Assembly (NCBI GenBank): GCA_933207985.1
Contig: OW240921.1
Location: forward strand, 110,744,783-110,808,782
Reading direction: 5' to 3'
From: Pelobates cultripes
Taxonomy: Eukaryota; Chordata; Amphibia; Anura; Pelobatidae
DNA: 64,000 nt
Shown piece after piece: positions 43,335 to 55,417 of this stretch. Numbering within the stretch: position 1 is the first letter of the stretch; each line of letters starts with the position of its first letter. The notes beneath the pieces are model-generated. The model had not been told where the DNA came from. It did no database searches and was given only the letters and a program-made list of their open reading frames with translations. The position numbers and the translations under genes are program-made.

Positions 43335-43540
43335 AATTATTAGAATTTATATAATGCCAATGGCTTCTGCAGAATTTTACAATGATAGAAGGGGTATTTA
43401 GAGATGAGAAGGTCCTGCTCAGATAAGTTTACAATCTATGAATATTGAAAGTAGGTGGATATATATCCTTAGGTGTCTTGTCCAAGGACACTTACTGATG
43501 AGATGGTCTGACCGAGATTCAGACCTTGGTTTCCTGGTTC
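43335..43540 (-). mobile_element. L2-type LINE 3' end, degenerate
   Basis: TTATATAATGCCAATGGCTTCTGCAG is, allowing for decay, the reverse of the L2 tail seen near 59,415-59,445. AAGGTCCTGCTCAGATAAG and GTTTACAATCTATG match the reverse of the 59,310-59,340 text. GTCTTGTCCAAGGACAC is part of the same conserved 3' region. No coding part is left. Confidence 0.6.
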
Positions 43541-46031
43541 TAAAGCATTGAGAAGCATATCCATATCTCAGTGACAACTCGTAGAACAGCATATTGTTCG
43601 GAGGTCCTGTGTTCCTTATGCAGGGCGCCCTTTGGATGAAAACTTACCCGTAAAGCATAATTTTTTCATAATTTTATGCAGGGCCATCTATTATGGTCAG
43701 CGAGCCATCTGATTTTGCAGCCATTTTTAAATTGTCATCAATTGCATAAATGCCAAAAGTCTATCAGATACATATCTTTGCTGTTTACCTCTCTGCCTGC
43801 AATACCTACTCATTTGATATATCCATGTTCTAAACTTTGGCAAGCAGGGTTAAAAGACCCCCATCAATTGCAAATGAAGGGAATCTAGAGAAATCAGCAT
43901 TGGTTTTTTTTTAGATCTGTGTACTTGGTTTGGTCGGAAGGCCTGAAATAAAATAAAAATTTATTAGAAAAAGACGTAAGGCTCCATGACTGGAAAATAA
44001 CTATTTTTTATGAGTCTCTAATGGATCTATAAAGTTCATTTTACCATCACTACGTCGCTTGTAAAAGTTCAATTTGAAGGAATTTCTTTCCTGTAATGGA
44101 TTTTTTTCAACCCACCCAACTCCCCAGATCATTTTTGCTGCATACAATCACAGTGTTGCATTGCAGCTAGAAAAATTAAAAGGACTGATAGGAGGCATTT
44201 TATCCCCACCTACCCTTGGGTGAAGCCCCTGCTGATGGGTCTCGAGGGGTTATAGGGCATCCTATAAAACCACTGAAGCATCAACATGGCACAGGCATAG
44301 TGACATTGTGTTTATAGGAAAACAGCATCATTATAGCAGCTGCTTGGTTTGACGTGGGATGGGTTGCATGGTTCTTTTTAAGGATTAGGGTAACATCTAC
44401 CCCTGTGTCCATCTGCTATGCTGCTATTCGCTCTACCTCGTCTTCCATAATTCTAACTTAATTCATGGTCTCTTCTGTTGACAAGCGTCACTGGTTACAA
44501 AGTATACTTAGCCTTTGACTCCCATTAATTTTAGCTGAATGATGTTCATATTAGTTTAGGGAATCGGTCCATCAGTATTAAAGGGTTCAGCTCTGCACTC
44601 CAAACTCCATGGATAGAAAGTTATAGTTGACAGATTTGTAAAGGCACACACTGCTTTGAATGCTTTTCCTTTTAAAGCTGCTCCAAGAACTAAAGTAATT
44701 GTTGATCTGCTGGTCCCCTAGGGCTCTGTCCCTGCCCTCCAAGGACACTTCATATGACATGTTTGACATTTATCCCATGTCCATAGCACCAGCTGTGAGG
44801 TCAGTCTGTACAATGCCTCTTCTGGATCAGTGGGGAGTCTAGGTCCCACAGAGCTTCTAATTCATTGATTGGTGTCCATCTGCAAGCTTACCTTTTCTCT
44901 TCCTATCCCTCTTCTTTATTTTAACATAATAGAGCCAGCCTTATTCCTAGATCCTATTGATCTGCTGGGATGTGAAGAAGGTCCCACATGCCCCTTTTCT
45001 ACTACTTTCAGATTTTTTCCCCCCGATGACGTGTGTCTATAATTTACACCATTGCATTTAATGTCACTATTTTTCAACTCCCCGTCTTGGCTTCTATTTA
45101 AGGATCAGGATGTAGTGAGGTTGACAGATGGTGTGAAGAGAGAAAATACAGTTTTTTTTTCTGTACATTGGATGATATCTCTCTAGTAGATGCTAACACA
45201 AAATAAACTGAAGGGGAAAAAAAACAAACAGGAAATGGCCATGTCCCACACTTGTTCAGATGTTGGCAGCAGGATTTTGCAACTATACAATTTTATATAT
45301 GAGGTCTGTCATAAATGCAGGGCTTGGCTTATTGGCTAAAAGCATCAAATGGTCATGGTAGTGGTTATGGTGTTTGGAGCATTCTTTTAATTTGTTCATC
45401 CGGCTCGATTCCTGATCACCTGAGTTGCAAACAACTAGATGATGTGCATACTGAAGTGTCTCCGAGGTTTATTCAATAGCCTATGGTTATTTGACAACTG
45501 TTATTTAATATTAGACTGTCAAATAATTATTGTGGGCCACTGCACCTATATATTTGATTGAGCAGCTGGTTCAGGTTTTCTCTGTAGTCTTTAGCCATCT
45601 TGAGGAATATCTTAAATTTCTCCCAATGTTAATTATTGGAAATGTCGTCAAAGAAATTAGATGTAAATATCTGCAGGGAGGCTCAGCTGGGAATTGTCTG
45701 TGTTGTCAGTGACTTCGTTGATGAGCCTTTTTGTCCCTTTTAGCAGATTCCTGCTGAGACTCTATTTCCAATCTTCTTTCAAATGCTAATTGCCCTATTA
45801 CACACTCCATCCTTTTCGCTCACCTTCATATGGCCGGCCTTTAGAGCAGGTATTTAAACTTGCCCCCTACCCCACTCTAAGTGTATCTAGAGCACCGTTA
45901 CTGTTAAGTTGGATTTGCCAATATGATTCATTTTTCTTGTCCAGCCTTGACAGGCGTTTCTAGTCTTGGATGCTGTCTGACTTGGCTAACCTTTAAAACT
46001 TTAGTTTATTGCTTGTAGTTCTGAATATATG

Positions 46032-46033
<2 letters not shown>
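43541..46033. other. Unassigned DNA
   Basis: No gene is recognised. A worn T2-type right end, GGTTATGGTGTTTGGAGC then ATTCTTTTAA, lies at about 45,360-45,391. Confidence 0.4.

Positions 46034-46063
<30 letters not shown>
46034..46063. repeat. (TA)n microsatellite
   Basis: About 15 uninterrupted TA units. Confidence 0.9.
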
Positions 46064-46065
<2 letters not shown>

Positions 46066-46465
46066 GGAAAAAAATGTATAAATGGGAAAAACTAAGAAAT
46101 CAAACTGGAAACACTAACATACTCCCATAATCTACAACAACAAAAAAAGCACAAAAATAAATCAGAGCACACAAAGTACACAATTCAAATCTTTCAAGGC
46201 TACTTAAAAATATCTAGAAACATTACTTATATCATATGAGCACATTTTGCTGATCTCACCAGCTCTGTAACAGAGCCCCCAACTCTGTTAAAGTTTTCTA
46301 AAGTAGGTGGGCACTAATGTAGCTCTATACATGGCAGGTGATGTGCCAATTGTGCATTCTGTACAATAGATAATATAGTTGTTACTGTGTCATCAACCCC
46401 CAGCTCTGCTACAGTTTATATGCTTCTGGGGAAAGTTGCTCTCGATGACATACATGAGAATTCAC

Positions 46466-47026
46466 TAGATTTGTGCATTCCGTTTCAAACGAACTGGGAT
46501 TTGTCGGAATTTTGGGCAATCTGCAGGTCATCCAAATTCTCTAACTCCAAGTGCCATGTAGACGCCTCACGAACATACAAACTATACAACGGACAAGCAC
46601 GTCTGATTGTTTCCTGGTACCAAAAAAGAGATGATTGAGGAGAACAAAAAATTAGATGAGGTGTTTATGGGACAGCCACTAAATGTTGATTTTATTCACA
46701 AGTCAAGTGAGAAATGTCTAATAGCGGAGAAGAATGAGGAGCAGTAAAAACAAAATCTATATATATTCTAAATGTAATAAATATATAATGAATAAAGTAG
46801 ATATTTTACTTCTCCTCCTTAAATCTCCACTATTGGTTCCATATTCTCACTTGATTTGTAAACCAAATGGAGGTAAAATGTACCTATAAGTGTACTGCAA
46901 TATTACGTATTGACCAACGATTGACCAATTTTTCGGAGTGACCAATTTCTGGGCCCATTTTGCTCATCTAAATCGCTTTTTAAATCATTCAGCTGACTAG
47001 AATTTTTCCCACCTTGCACAAATCTA
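46466..47026. mobile_element. Non-autonomous hAT-type element with a nested MITE
   Basis: 12-bp inverted ends are TAGATTTGTGCA and TGCACAAATCTA. The flanking 8-bp repeats are GAATTCAC (46,458-46,465) and GAATTCAT (47,027-47,034), 7 of 8 matching; 8 bp is the hAT duplication size. There is no transposase. A palindromic MITE sits inside at 46,691-46,863. A second element with the same type of end starts at 63,869. Confidence 0.75.
46691..46863. mobile_element. Short palindromic MITE inside the hAT-type element
   Basis: Ends are TTTATTCACAAGTCAAGTGAGAA and, inverted, TTCTCACTTGATTTGTAAACC. The interior is AT-rich with GGAGCAGT/CTCCTCCTT segments as in the 42.1-kb copy. Confidence 0.7.
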
Positions 47027-47261
47027 GAATTCATAGCTTGAACTGGGGGGGGAACTCAATACAATCTAGATTGAATCTTAGTTTATCTATTAAGGGGAGC
47101 TTCAATCTATTGGACATGTGTGAGGAGTCCTTGCTCAAGACTGACTCAGTTGAGTTTAACTTCTAAATTCTTCAAAGTTGGACTCAGTTATTTGTACGTA
47201 GCCAAGATATTAATTTCTGAGTTTTTAATGAAAATTATCTCAATAAAAAAGGTACACTTAC

Positions 47262-47664
47262 ATCACCACTAAAGGCACCCAGACCACTTCATCTCAATGT
47301 AGTGGTCTGAGTGCAATGATCCTTTAGGTTTAACCCTGACATCCAATAGAGGCAATTCCGCTGTGACAACAAAGTCAAACTTGGTTCTCACAGTTAAGTG
47401 AAATAGGAACGCAATGCTACCAAGTATGTGCTTTTAGTCCCATTGCGGAGAGTATTGCATTGGACTTCTAGAAGTGACAGCATGACATCGCAGGGGGTAA
47501 GTCAAGTGGCCACAGGGACTCGATATTGTCGTTGGAAAAATAAATGGTAAGTAAAACCAATTTTTATTTAGATTTCGGGGGGGAGGGGGCTTGAATTTAA
47601 GGAGGAGATCACTACAGAAATAGGAATACAGGTTTGCCTTGCTAATGCTATAGTGTTCCTTTAA
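47262..47664. mobile_element. T2-type MITE, left tip lost
   Basis: GCACCCAGACCACTTCA pairs with GTAGTGGTCTGAGTGC near the left. The right end is CTATAGTGTTCCTTTAA. The central segments are more diverged than in the 24.7-kb copy. Confidence 0.7.
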
Positions 47665-47667
47665 TTA

Positions 47668-48875
47668 GAGATGCAACAAAATGAAAATTCTGGGCGGAAA
47701 CTGAAAACGAATATTCAGTAAACCGAAACTTTTTCCCCCCAAATGATTTTAAAATAATAAAATGTAATGAATTATTTTATAACAAAATAAAAAGATAACA
47801 CACAGTAATAATATACATATTAGTTTAGGATAAAAGGGTATAAAGTAAGACCAATTTGATTGCAGTAAGAGCATATATCAAACCTTATGTAATGTCACAC
47901 TACAATTAAATACAAAACTCCCTCAATAGGCACATTGCAGGAAAATCAATTAGATAATGCAACAGTCATGTGTTATTACTGCCCTCCCACAAGTCATTAA
48001 ACAAAATGCATTTCTGCCCTCCCACAAGTCATTAAACAAAATGCATTTCTCATTCAATATGCATGGCCCAAGCTCTGTCTCTACAGGTGCATTCAACAGG
48101 CAGACATGTCGAACATTCTGACATAGAACTTCACATAATGTTACTAATATTTTGAGGCTGAATGTTCTATGGATACTGGGAATTGTGGAAAAGCAATTCA
48201 AGGGCAGAGTTTAGTATATGGAGCCGTCACTATTGTATTTTAAATTAATGTCCCTGATGCTGGTTTTTCCTCCTTAGAAGTTTGCCTCAGAATCATTTTT
48301 TTACAGGACCCCCAGTCTGTTACCATGATAAATAGCATATGTTCTCCCTTAATGAATATGGTTGTCAGAGAAGGGCCATTCCTGCACTAAATACACGATA
48401 TTAGCCAATGGAGTAAAATGCCTCCCAGCCCAGAACACACTCTCCTTGCAGCCATGAGGCCCCTGGCAAGTCTGATTGGGGAGCTGGCTACTGTAGAGGA
48501 CTGCCATTCCTAGCAAATCTCTATATGACTGCACTACACATCACGTTCAGCCAACCAAAGAAGTGATCTGTGACTGAGCACCATGGGATGTGGAGTCCAC
48601 AGCAGCTGGAGAGTTTCCTGTTCCGTTCACCACCGCTGGTGTCGAGCTGTTCCACTGGCATGGTGCTGGCTGATACCACAGACACTGGATTCTCCTGACC
48701 GGACTCTCTGCACAGCCTTCAACTCCGCTAGGCTCACGCCAAAGCAGCTCTGGATCCGGCACGCTTGAGTTACGTGACGAAGCAGAAGCCCCTCCCACTC
48801 TTTCGGCTCTCTTTGAAAGAGTCTCTGTGCCGAAATGGGATAGGCCAATTTTCGGCCGAAAATTTCGGCCTTTTA
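47668..48875. other. Possible hAT-like element, uncertain
   Basis: The left part has ATGCAACAAAATGAAAATTC and CAGTAAACCGAAACTTTT, and the right part has CCAATTTTCGGCCGAAAATTTC. These resemble the two ends of a repeat with CCGAAA-rich termini known from frog sequences. Neither termini nor target duplication could be fixed, and no transposase is present. Confidence 0.25.
47979..48048. repeat. Perfect 35-bp tandem duplication
   Basis: CTGCCCTCCCACAAGTCATT and the following 15 bases occur twice in direct succession without a difference. Confidence 0.95.
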
Positions 48876-49446
48876 ATTTACAAACATATATCCTTTTATC
48901 TGAGTGATCAGAGGATCTATAAAACATAGTAGCCCAAAATACTTCTTATTTAGTCCTCATTAAAATAGACCAACCAATAACACAGCACAGGTTTCACCAA
49001 AGTAGATGCATAAGACACATCTGATGTGTTTGCTTCAATCCTCATAAATGACTTCCTTTTTTACATATCCTTCCACATCTGCACACATATATAAGTAGCT
49101 GTAAAATACAACTACGATCACCCCCCATCTAATTTGCATTATTAATACACAATTAACACTTCAACATTATCATTTATGTAGTTGATTCACTCAATAGTGT
49201 CTAATATTATTAATATTGTTGATACACTGTAGCTTATCTCGATATAGCTAGTGATTCATAACATTTCACATGCATCTACCTAATCATTAGTTTCTCTCCA
49301 ATATATACGATAAATTTGCACATCAATGAAATGAATTGCTCACTCCCAAATGCCTCGTATGTTAAGGAAGTTGTTCAAGGACTATATTTTAATCGGCTTC
49401 AGCATACTAACTAGCCAGCATCTTCAAGTATCCTAAACAGAAATGA

Positions 49447-49708
49447 ATAATTCATAATAATTCATCGCCCAGAAGAGAACTCCCATCATTATTAACTTGG
49501 AGAAGAAATTTTTATCCTTGTCAACCACTATCTTCATTTAGAACTTTCGACGAGTTTTCCAGTTATTACAAACGGATTAATGATTCATAATAATTTATTG
49601 CCCAGAAGAGAATTCCCATCTCTGTTACCTTGGAGAAGAAACTCCTACCCATGTTACCCATTATCGCCGATGTCAATCATCTAAGGATTTTTCCAGTTAT
49701 GCAAACAT
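49447..49708. repeat. Diverged tandem duplication, 133-bp period
   Basis: TTCATAATAATTCATCGCCCAG (49,451) recurs as TTCATAATAATTTATTGCCCAG (49,584). The shared words AGAAGAGAA, TTGGAGAAGAAA and TTTTCCAGTTAT keep their spacing. Many substitutions separate the copies, so the duplication is old. Confidence 0.8.
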
Positions 49709-50423
49709 CCGCAGCTAACATATCTAGCAAAATGTTACATAAACACTCAACCTAACTAAGCACTCCAATGACTATTTATTATCGGCAACTAAGGCCATTT
49801 TCTTGGATGCACATGTGTATCAAACAACTTATGTAAATAAAGTTGTTGTTTTTTTTAACTTTATCCTTTTTTGTTTTCTTTTTTTTTATGCAAAGACCAA
49901 TTGGAGTTTTTGTTAATCAACCAATTTTCAATTACCTACAAGGTCTGCTTATTCTATTATTTTTGAAAACAGAAAACTAGATTTTATTTTTTTGTTCAGA
50001 CACTGTGCATTTACTAGATATTAATTAATGTAATTGATCATACATGACACTTCACTGTATCATAAAACCAGGAAGCATGTATGCATGGAATTAACTCAGT
50101 ATGCATTATGTTAATCCCGTCTAATGATCATTTCACCATCAATGTGTGATATCTACAGTAGAAGATAGTGGGTGAAAAAAAATTAAAACAATAGCTTTGT
50201 TTTTCATTTTTTCAACCATTTTTCTCTTACTCGGCAGTTTGTTTGATTGATGTGATATCAGCTCGCTAAACGTTCATATTGAGCAAATTATTCCCATAAT
50301 ATTTTATTTTGTAATATTCTATTATGCTATACGTTAATGGTCAATTCTTAAAACGGTGAAAAAAACACTTGAAATCTTAGTGTAATCAGAGCGCTATTTA
50401 TATTTTCAAAGGATCAAGTTGGC

Positions 50424-50475
50424 AGAATAGTTGCGGAATAAGTTGGCGATATATATAGCGCAATAATAATAATCT
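50424..50475 (+). mobile_element. L2-type LINE tail scrap
   Basis: GTTGCGGAATAAGTTGGCGA then TATATATAGCGCAATAATAAT resembles the CTACGGAATCTGTTGGCGC tail of the L2 at 59.4 kb. Confidence 0.45.
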
Positions 50476-51290
50476 GAGCATTAGTTTTAAATGGAAAAAT
50501 ATTAAATTATGAGTAAGTACATTTCTTCTTGAAAATCTTTGGAGCCCTGGGAGCCTGGCATATCGTTGTCTTGTAATTGGAAGCAGTTTAATCAGATTTG
50601 GATGATGTGAAAAAGGTATACGAAATTATTCTATGCCAAATGGGACATTTTCTGTAATTTTCAGAGAACTATTATTAACTGACTCATAAATTGAAAATAT
50701 ATCCGCCTTATTTCAAAGGTACAATAAAAGTAAATACCCTGATTTTAAAATTGTTGGTCCAAATGTTTCCTTCTATTTCAGGAATAATAAAGTGCAATAG
50801 CATTAAAACACACTTCAAACAGCCAGCGTTTGGTGTAGAGTTACTATGATAAAAGAACTCAGGAGCTTTTCAGAAAAAAAGGAATTTGTAAAAAGCTGCC
50901 CACACCCTTCTTTTTCTATAAATCAGATATATTGTTACCAAATAACAGGACCTTTTGTCTGACCCTTTGTTCTGCCAGGTGACTGAGACAGCTGGAAAAG
51001 TCACTTAGCTCCTCACCCAAGGAAATTGCCTGAGACATCACACAGGTTATCACTGACTACTGAATGTCAGCTACAGGGCTCAGTGTATTTAGCCACGTAA
51101 CAGTTGGTGAAAGAGAATTCTGCATGTAAAAAAATGTTGGCATTTAGAATGTAGCCTTTAATCAAATACTATTATCACTGTGTTGAGCCACATTCATTAA
51201 ATAATTCAATCTCAATATCCCACCTCGCAAGTACAATGCCCTTGACTTATTAGACTTAACATTCAAGTGGATATGTATTACCATTTTCTT

Positions 51291-52064
51291 TTCAAATAGT
51301 TTTTATTTAATTTTTTATTTTTTTTGTAAGATTACAACAAATTTTAAAAACATTGTAATAAGGGCTGGGAAGGGGAGGGAAACTTGGAAGAGGGAATTGG
51401 AGATCCATCCAATATGACGATTAATATAGTAATATATAAGGCATACAATTTGAGTGATACATTGCAACAATAGGACAAATTGTTACAGATTATAGGCTTT
51501 TTTTATTTCGTCTTCCCACATATCCCAAACATACTTCAATTGTGCAAAGAGGTACGAGTTACTTCTTTGTGATAGTTCGTGCGCTTTATTTTTTAGGAGT
51601 AGGTTCAGTACTTCTCTAAGTGATGGCATATCTTTAAATTTCCAGTACCTAGGCAAACAAGAGGTGGCAGCTATCAGAATGTGGCCTATTATTATTTTGT
51701 TAATTCTGCTGACGGACTCAGGGAATTTCTTGAATAAAGCAAGCTCAGATGTGAAAGTACCAATGTTTCTATCTACCTTAATGATTAGGTCATAAATCAT
51801 TTTCCAGTATTCGGTTATTTTTGGGCAATACCACCATATGTGGGCCATGTTTCCCCAACCGCCACAATCTCTCCAACGCCGGTCAGAATACATGTTGTTC
51901 ATGTTGTGCAGTCTGGAGCAAAAAGATATTCCCTATAATGATTTTAAAAAACTAAACCAATCCTCTAACTCATATTGGGTGCCCAACTCCGACTCCCAAA
52001 ATAGCATGTGCTTAAGTTTAACAGTGGGTTTGGTATTATGTACTAAATAACACATTGATATTGT
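51291..52064 (-). mobile_element. L1-clade LINE, 5'-truncated, with target duplication
   Basis: The minus strand ends in an A-rich tail (51,291-51,335). Direct repeats GTATTACCATTTTCTT (51,275-51,290) and GTATCACCATTTTCTT (52,065-52,080) flank it, 15 of 16 identical. In sense they start AAGAAAATGG, which fits the A-rich target preference of L1 endonuclease. Only the last part of ORF2 remains. Confidence 0.85.
51483..51990 (-). pseudogene. L1 ORF2 C-terminal fragment
   Basis: The open part (139 codons from 51,902) has WRDCGGWGNMAHIWWYCPKI, the Cys-containing C-terminal signature of L1-type ORF2, followed by TEYWKMIYDLI, ATSCLPRYWK and YVWDMWEDEIKKAYN. Upstream, past a stop, ESELGTQYELEDWF continues the same reading sense. 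RT and endonuclease are gone. Confidence 0.8.
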
Positions 52065-52080
52065 GTATCACCATTTTCTT

Positions 52081-53407
52081 ATATGCAGTTGAACATTTTT
52101 CTAGTAATTTGAATTTAGATTGTGCTTTTTTTCCCTTAGGTACCTTTTTTCCCCCCATTTTCTATAATCAAGAATTCAAAGTGAATACAAAATGAAATTT
52201 TACCTTTTTGGCCAAGACAGCTGAATGTTAACAATTCTACATGAGTACTTGCTCATAACTTGAGCTCCAAACCAGGGCCCGTTGGGTCCCTGTCCGACCC
52301 ATGTCCTTTGGCAGACACTTTGGTGCTCCAATGGGTAATCCGATTCTGGCATTGAACAGTAGGAGTGATTCATTGAACTCCAGGAACCATAAGCATTTCA
52401 ATGAAGTGGTTATGGTGCCACTATCTAGATTTTCCCTTTCCGGCAATAAGAACAGTACTGGATGTATTTAGTTTTCCAATTATGTCTTTAAGCAAGTCAC
52501 TGTTTAGTGAAAACATTTTATTTTTCTCCCTGAATTATTTCTTGTTCCTTTAGAAGTTACTGAACTTTAAAAATACATTTATTTCTTCCATAGAAGTAAA
52601 TGTTATTTTTCAAACGCACGGAGAACTTTGAGCCATGACAGATTTATTCACTAAGAGCCAAATATGCAATAGTACATTCAGATAAACTAATTTGGGGCGC
52701 TTTGTTGCAGTTTGCTGGCATAATGATTAACTATGTCCTAGCAACATCGCTGAGCTTTTTTTTTTGTTCCTTAAATCCACTTGTTTTTCCCCCATTATTA
52801 ACAGTTTTCTTGTAGAGTCTTGTCATGTTGGAAGTAACTTATTATTGCGTTTCTCATTGTAGAAATGATTGCGAAAGTGATTGCTAAACTGCTCTTCTCT
52901 ATCTCTTTCCCCAGATACCTACAGCATCTACACACATTTAATGTTGTTCATATTTTCTGTATATTGTTTGGCTCATTAAACTGTTCTTTTTTTTATTATT
53001 ATTTGTCTTTTGACAGAATGTTTTTTGTTTTTTTTGCTGCAGCTGTTCTTAGTTTTTATTTACCCTTCCAGGATACCAATTCTAGTGGAATGATGAAATG
53101 GCAAGTGATAGTACGTAGACCAAATCTAGACTTGCTTTTTAGGGCCCACCCTCTGATGCTTTCGAGTAAGTCAACCATTTCTGTGTCACTTTTGGCTATT
53201 CTCGCAATACTTGAGTATGTCTATCAAAACATGACATCAATGCGGTATTAAAACTGAAACAAACAAACAAACTGTTAATATTGCATAGATATCTCTGCAT
53301 CTCATGCAATAAAATTATGAGACAGAAGAACTTTGAAAGTGCTCCCAACCTGTCAAGACAATGAGTGATAGTGGGTTATTTTGTCCTCCCTATAAGTGGG
53401 GATAGTC
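52081..53407. other. Unassigned AT-rich DNA
   Basis: No gene is recognised. The 128-codon frame at 52,865-53,251 is hydrophobic and AT-driven, without family resemblance. A worn T2-type scrap may lie at 52,230-52,430 (AATGAAGTGGTTATGGTGCC). Confidence 0.4.
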
Positions 53408-53830
53408 TTAAAGGGAAACCATAATGCCAACAAAACAAAGTTGTTTTCCTGGAAATATAGCTCTCCCTTCTTTTGTTACACCGCCCCCCCGCCCCCCATA
53501 GTGCAGAATGGGTTAAAAAAAATCTCTGTCACTTACCTCAGTCTTGCGCTGATGTTCCTCGGCGCTGGCTTGGGCTCCTCTCCTTCCCCGCCAACGTCAG
53601 CTGTCAAGGGAAGATCTAATGCAGGGCAATTGTCACACTCGGATTAGTACTTCCTTTAGAGGAAAGCATTATACAATGCTTTCCTATGGGGTTTTGGGTG
53701 ACGCTGGATGTCCTCACGCATAATGTGAAGACGTCCAGCGTCAGGCGACCAAAAGTTGCCTAATGACCCAGAAGTCCCTCTAGTGGCTGCCTTTTAGACG
53801 GAGGCAACCCCGGCAGTTAACCAGGGGAAG
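53408..53830. mobile_element. T2-type MITE, right end worn
   Basis: It begins TTAAAGGGAAACCATAATGC. Inner hairpins include GAGGAAAGCATTATACAATGC with TTTCCT, and GACGCTGGATGTCCTCACGC with GTGAAGACGTCCAGCGTC. CCTCTAGTGGCTGCC follows, but its usual partner is altered. No closing TTAA was found. Confidence 0.65.
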
Positions 53831-54917
53831 TCCTCTTGCAAGTCCTGCACCTCTTCTACACCACGAGGAAGCATGCAGTCTGTGCCTCTGTTAGGACAGA
53901 TCAAATATTATTTAGTTAGAGATACATATTATAGGCTTGTGATTTTTATCTAAATTTTAATATATAAATTTTAATATATACTATTAACGGTTTTCCCTCA
54001 CTTTTTTGTTTGCTTGTTACCACCAATATCAGTACACTGGAAGGACATTGTGTATAAAGGGTTTTGGAGGAGTTGCCTGTCTGACCTAATTTTAATTGGC
54101 GGATTTTAGAATAACTATCTATATTGAAAGTGGTCCAGTTTCCAGTACGATTATACACTGAATTATTTCCAAACTCTCTATGTCTGAGTGTCAATAATGC
54201 GAATAATTTAAGGTCAGATTATTTTATAAACATCCCAAAATAACAGATATTTTGAATTCTTACTCTATTTCTGTTCAGCAGGAGCAAACCAGTCCAGGCC
54301 CATTGCAACATACAAGTGTTTGTTTGAATTTGCTAATCAGCAGCTGGCCAGGTGTAGTGTCAATAATGAGAATTATTTTGAATTTGATTATGTTACACAG
54401 CTCACAACAGAATATCAACCAGAGCCACATCAACCACCACCACCATTTCTGTCTACTTGGCTCCGTCTGTAAGCAGCATTGTATTGTGAATAAATGATGA
54501 TAATCATGTTAAATTCAATTACCATACACGTCTAAAGAAGACATAGTTCTCTTAACGCTGATAAAGCTGTAGGAACAAATTCCAACAACAATGTAGTGAT
54601 CTAAACTCGTTCTATTAGTCTGATTCCCCCAAAACGAAACCTTTCAGAATTGTAAAAGAAAGAAAAATGGGTAGATTTCCTTTTATTAGACAAATCTAAA
54701 TCAGGATGCCGAAAGTCAAATTAAGACATGTTTTGAGTACCCTGGACCTTCATATAACTAAAAGGGACCTTTGATACTGACTTTTAATGTACAGAAATTG
54801 GCAATTTGCAAAAAAAGGAATATAGAAGCCCCTGTACCCTAGTGACCATAAGGGACTCATCAAGTGGCTCTCCCTTCACCCCACTTCAGAAGGCAGACAC
54901 AGTTTGTGCTAAACTAA
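53831..54917. other. Unassigned DNA
   Basis: No gene or bounded element is recognised. AAATTTTAATATATA is duplicated next to itself at about 53,953-53,985. Confidence 0.4.
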
Positions 54918-55196
54918 TTAAAGGGTTACTCCAGGCACTGTAACTGCTTTATCTCGTTGAAGTGGTTATAGTGCCTGGAGTCCCTCGGTGTCATCCATCC
55001 ATTCAACTTTTAACCATTGTTACTGTTTTAATGCTAAACGAGAGTCCCCATCAGCTCATCCTCTCTGTGCTGCTAAGGTTAATGAGGAAGCATTAGCTTG
55101 AGCATCAGTGGGAAGCTGTGATTGGTTGAGAGTGTCAGCTCATCTATTTAAGCCCACTACAGTGCCAATTGATGGTATGAATTGGTTTGGCTAGAA

Positions 55197-55335
55197 CAAG
55201 GGTCCTCAAACTTCGGCCCCCCCTAGATGTTGCTGAACTACAACTCCCATGATTCTCTGGCTATCTATGTAATTCAAAGAATCATGGGAGTTGTAGTTCA
55301 GCAACATCTAGGTGGCCGGAGTTTGAGGACCCCTG
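55197..55335. mobile_element. hAT-type MITE, 139 bp, near-palindromic
   Basis: It is flanked by perfect 8-bp duplications GGCTAGAA (55,189-55,196 and 55,336-55,343). The ends are CAAGGGTCCTCAAAC and GTTTGAGGACCCCTG. The interior is a long inverted repeat: TAGATGTTGCTGAACTACAA with TTGTAGTTCAGCAACATCTA, and CTCCCATGATTCT with AGAATCATGGGAG. It can fold almost end to end. The family is widespread in amphibians and reptiles. Confidence 0.9.
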
Positions 55336-55417
55336 GGCTAGAAGGAAGTGTGCAATCATACTTAGACACGCCTCCATTAGGGGCCGGGCTGTGGAAGGCC
55401 AGAGACCTTTTTTAGCA

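Larger units (their letters stand above)
48876..51274. other. Unassigned AT-rich DNA
   Basis: No gene is recognised. It contains the diverged tandem repeat at 49.45 kb and an L2 tail scrap at 50.4 kb. The stretch 50,480-50,820 has mixed, non-repetitive text that could be conserved non-coding sequence; nothing in the window can test that. Confidence 0.4.

Noticed and set aside
52865..53251. 128-codon plus-strand hydrophobic frame
   Set aside because: Phe/Tyr/Leu-rich because of T-rich DNA. No conserved motif, splice context or partner.
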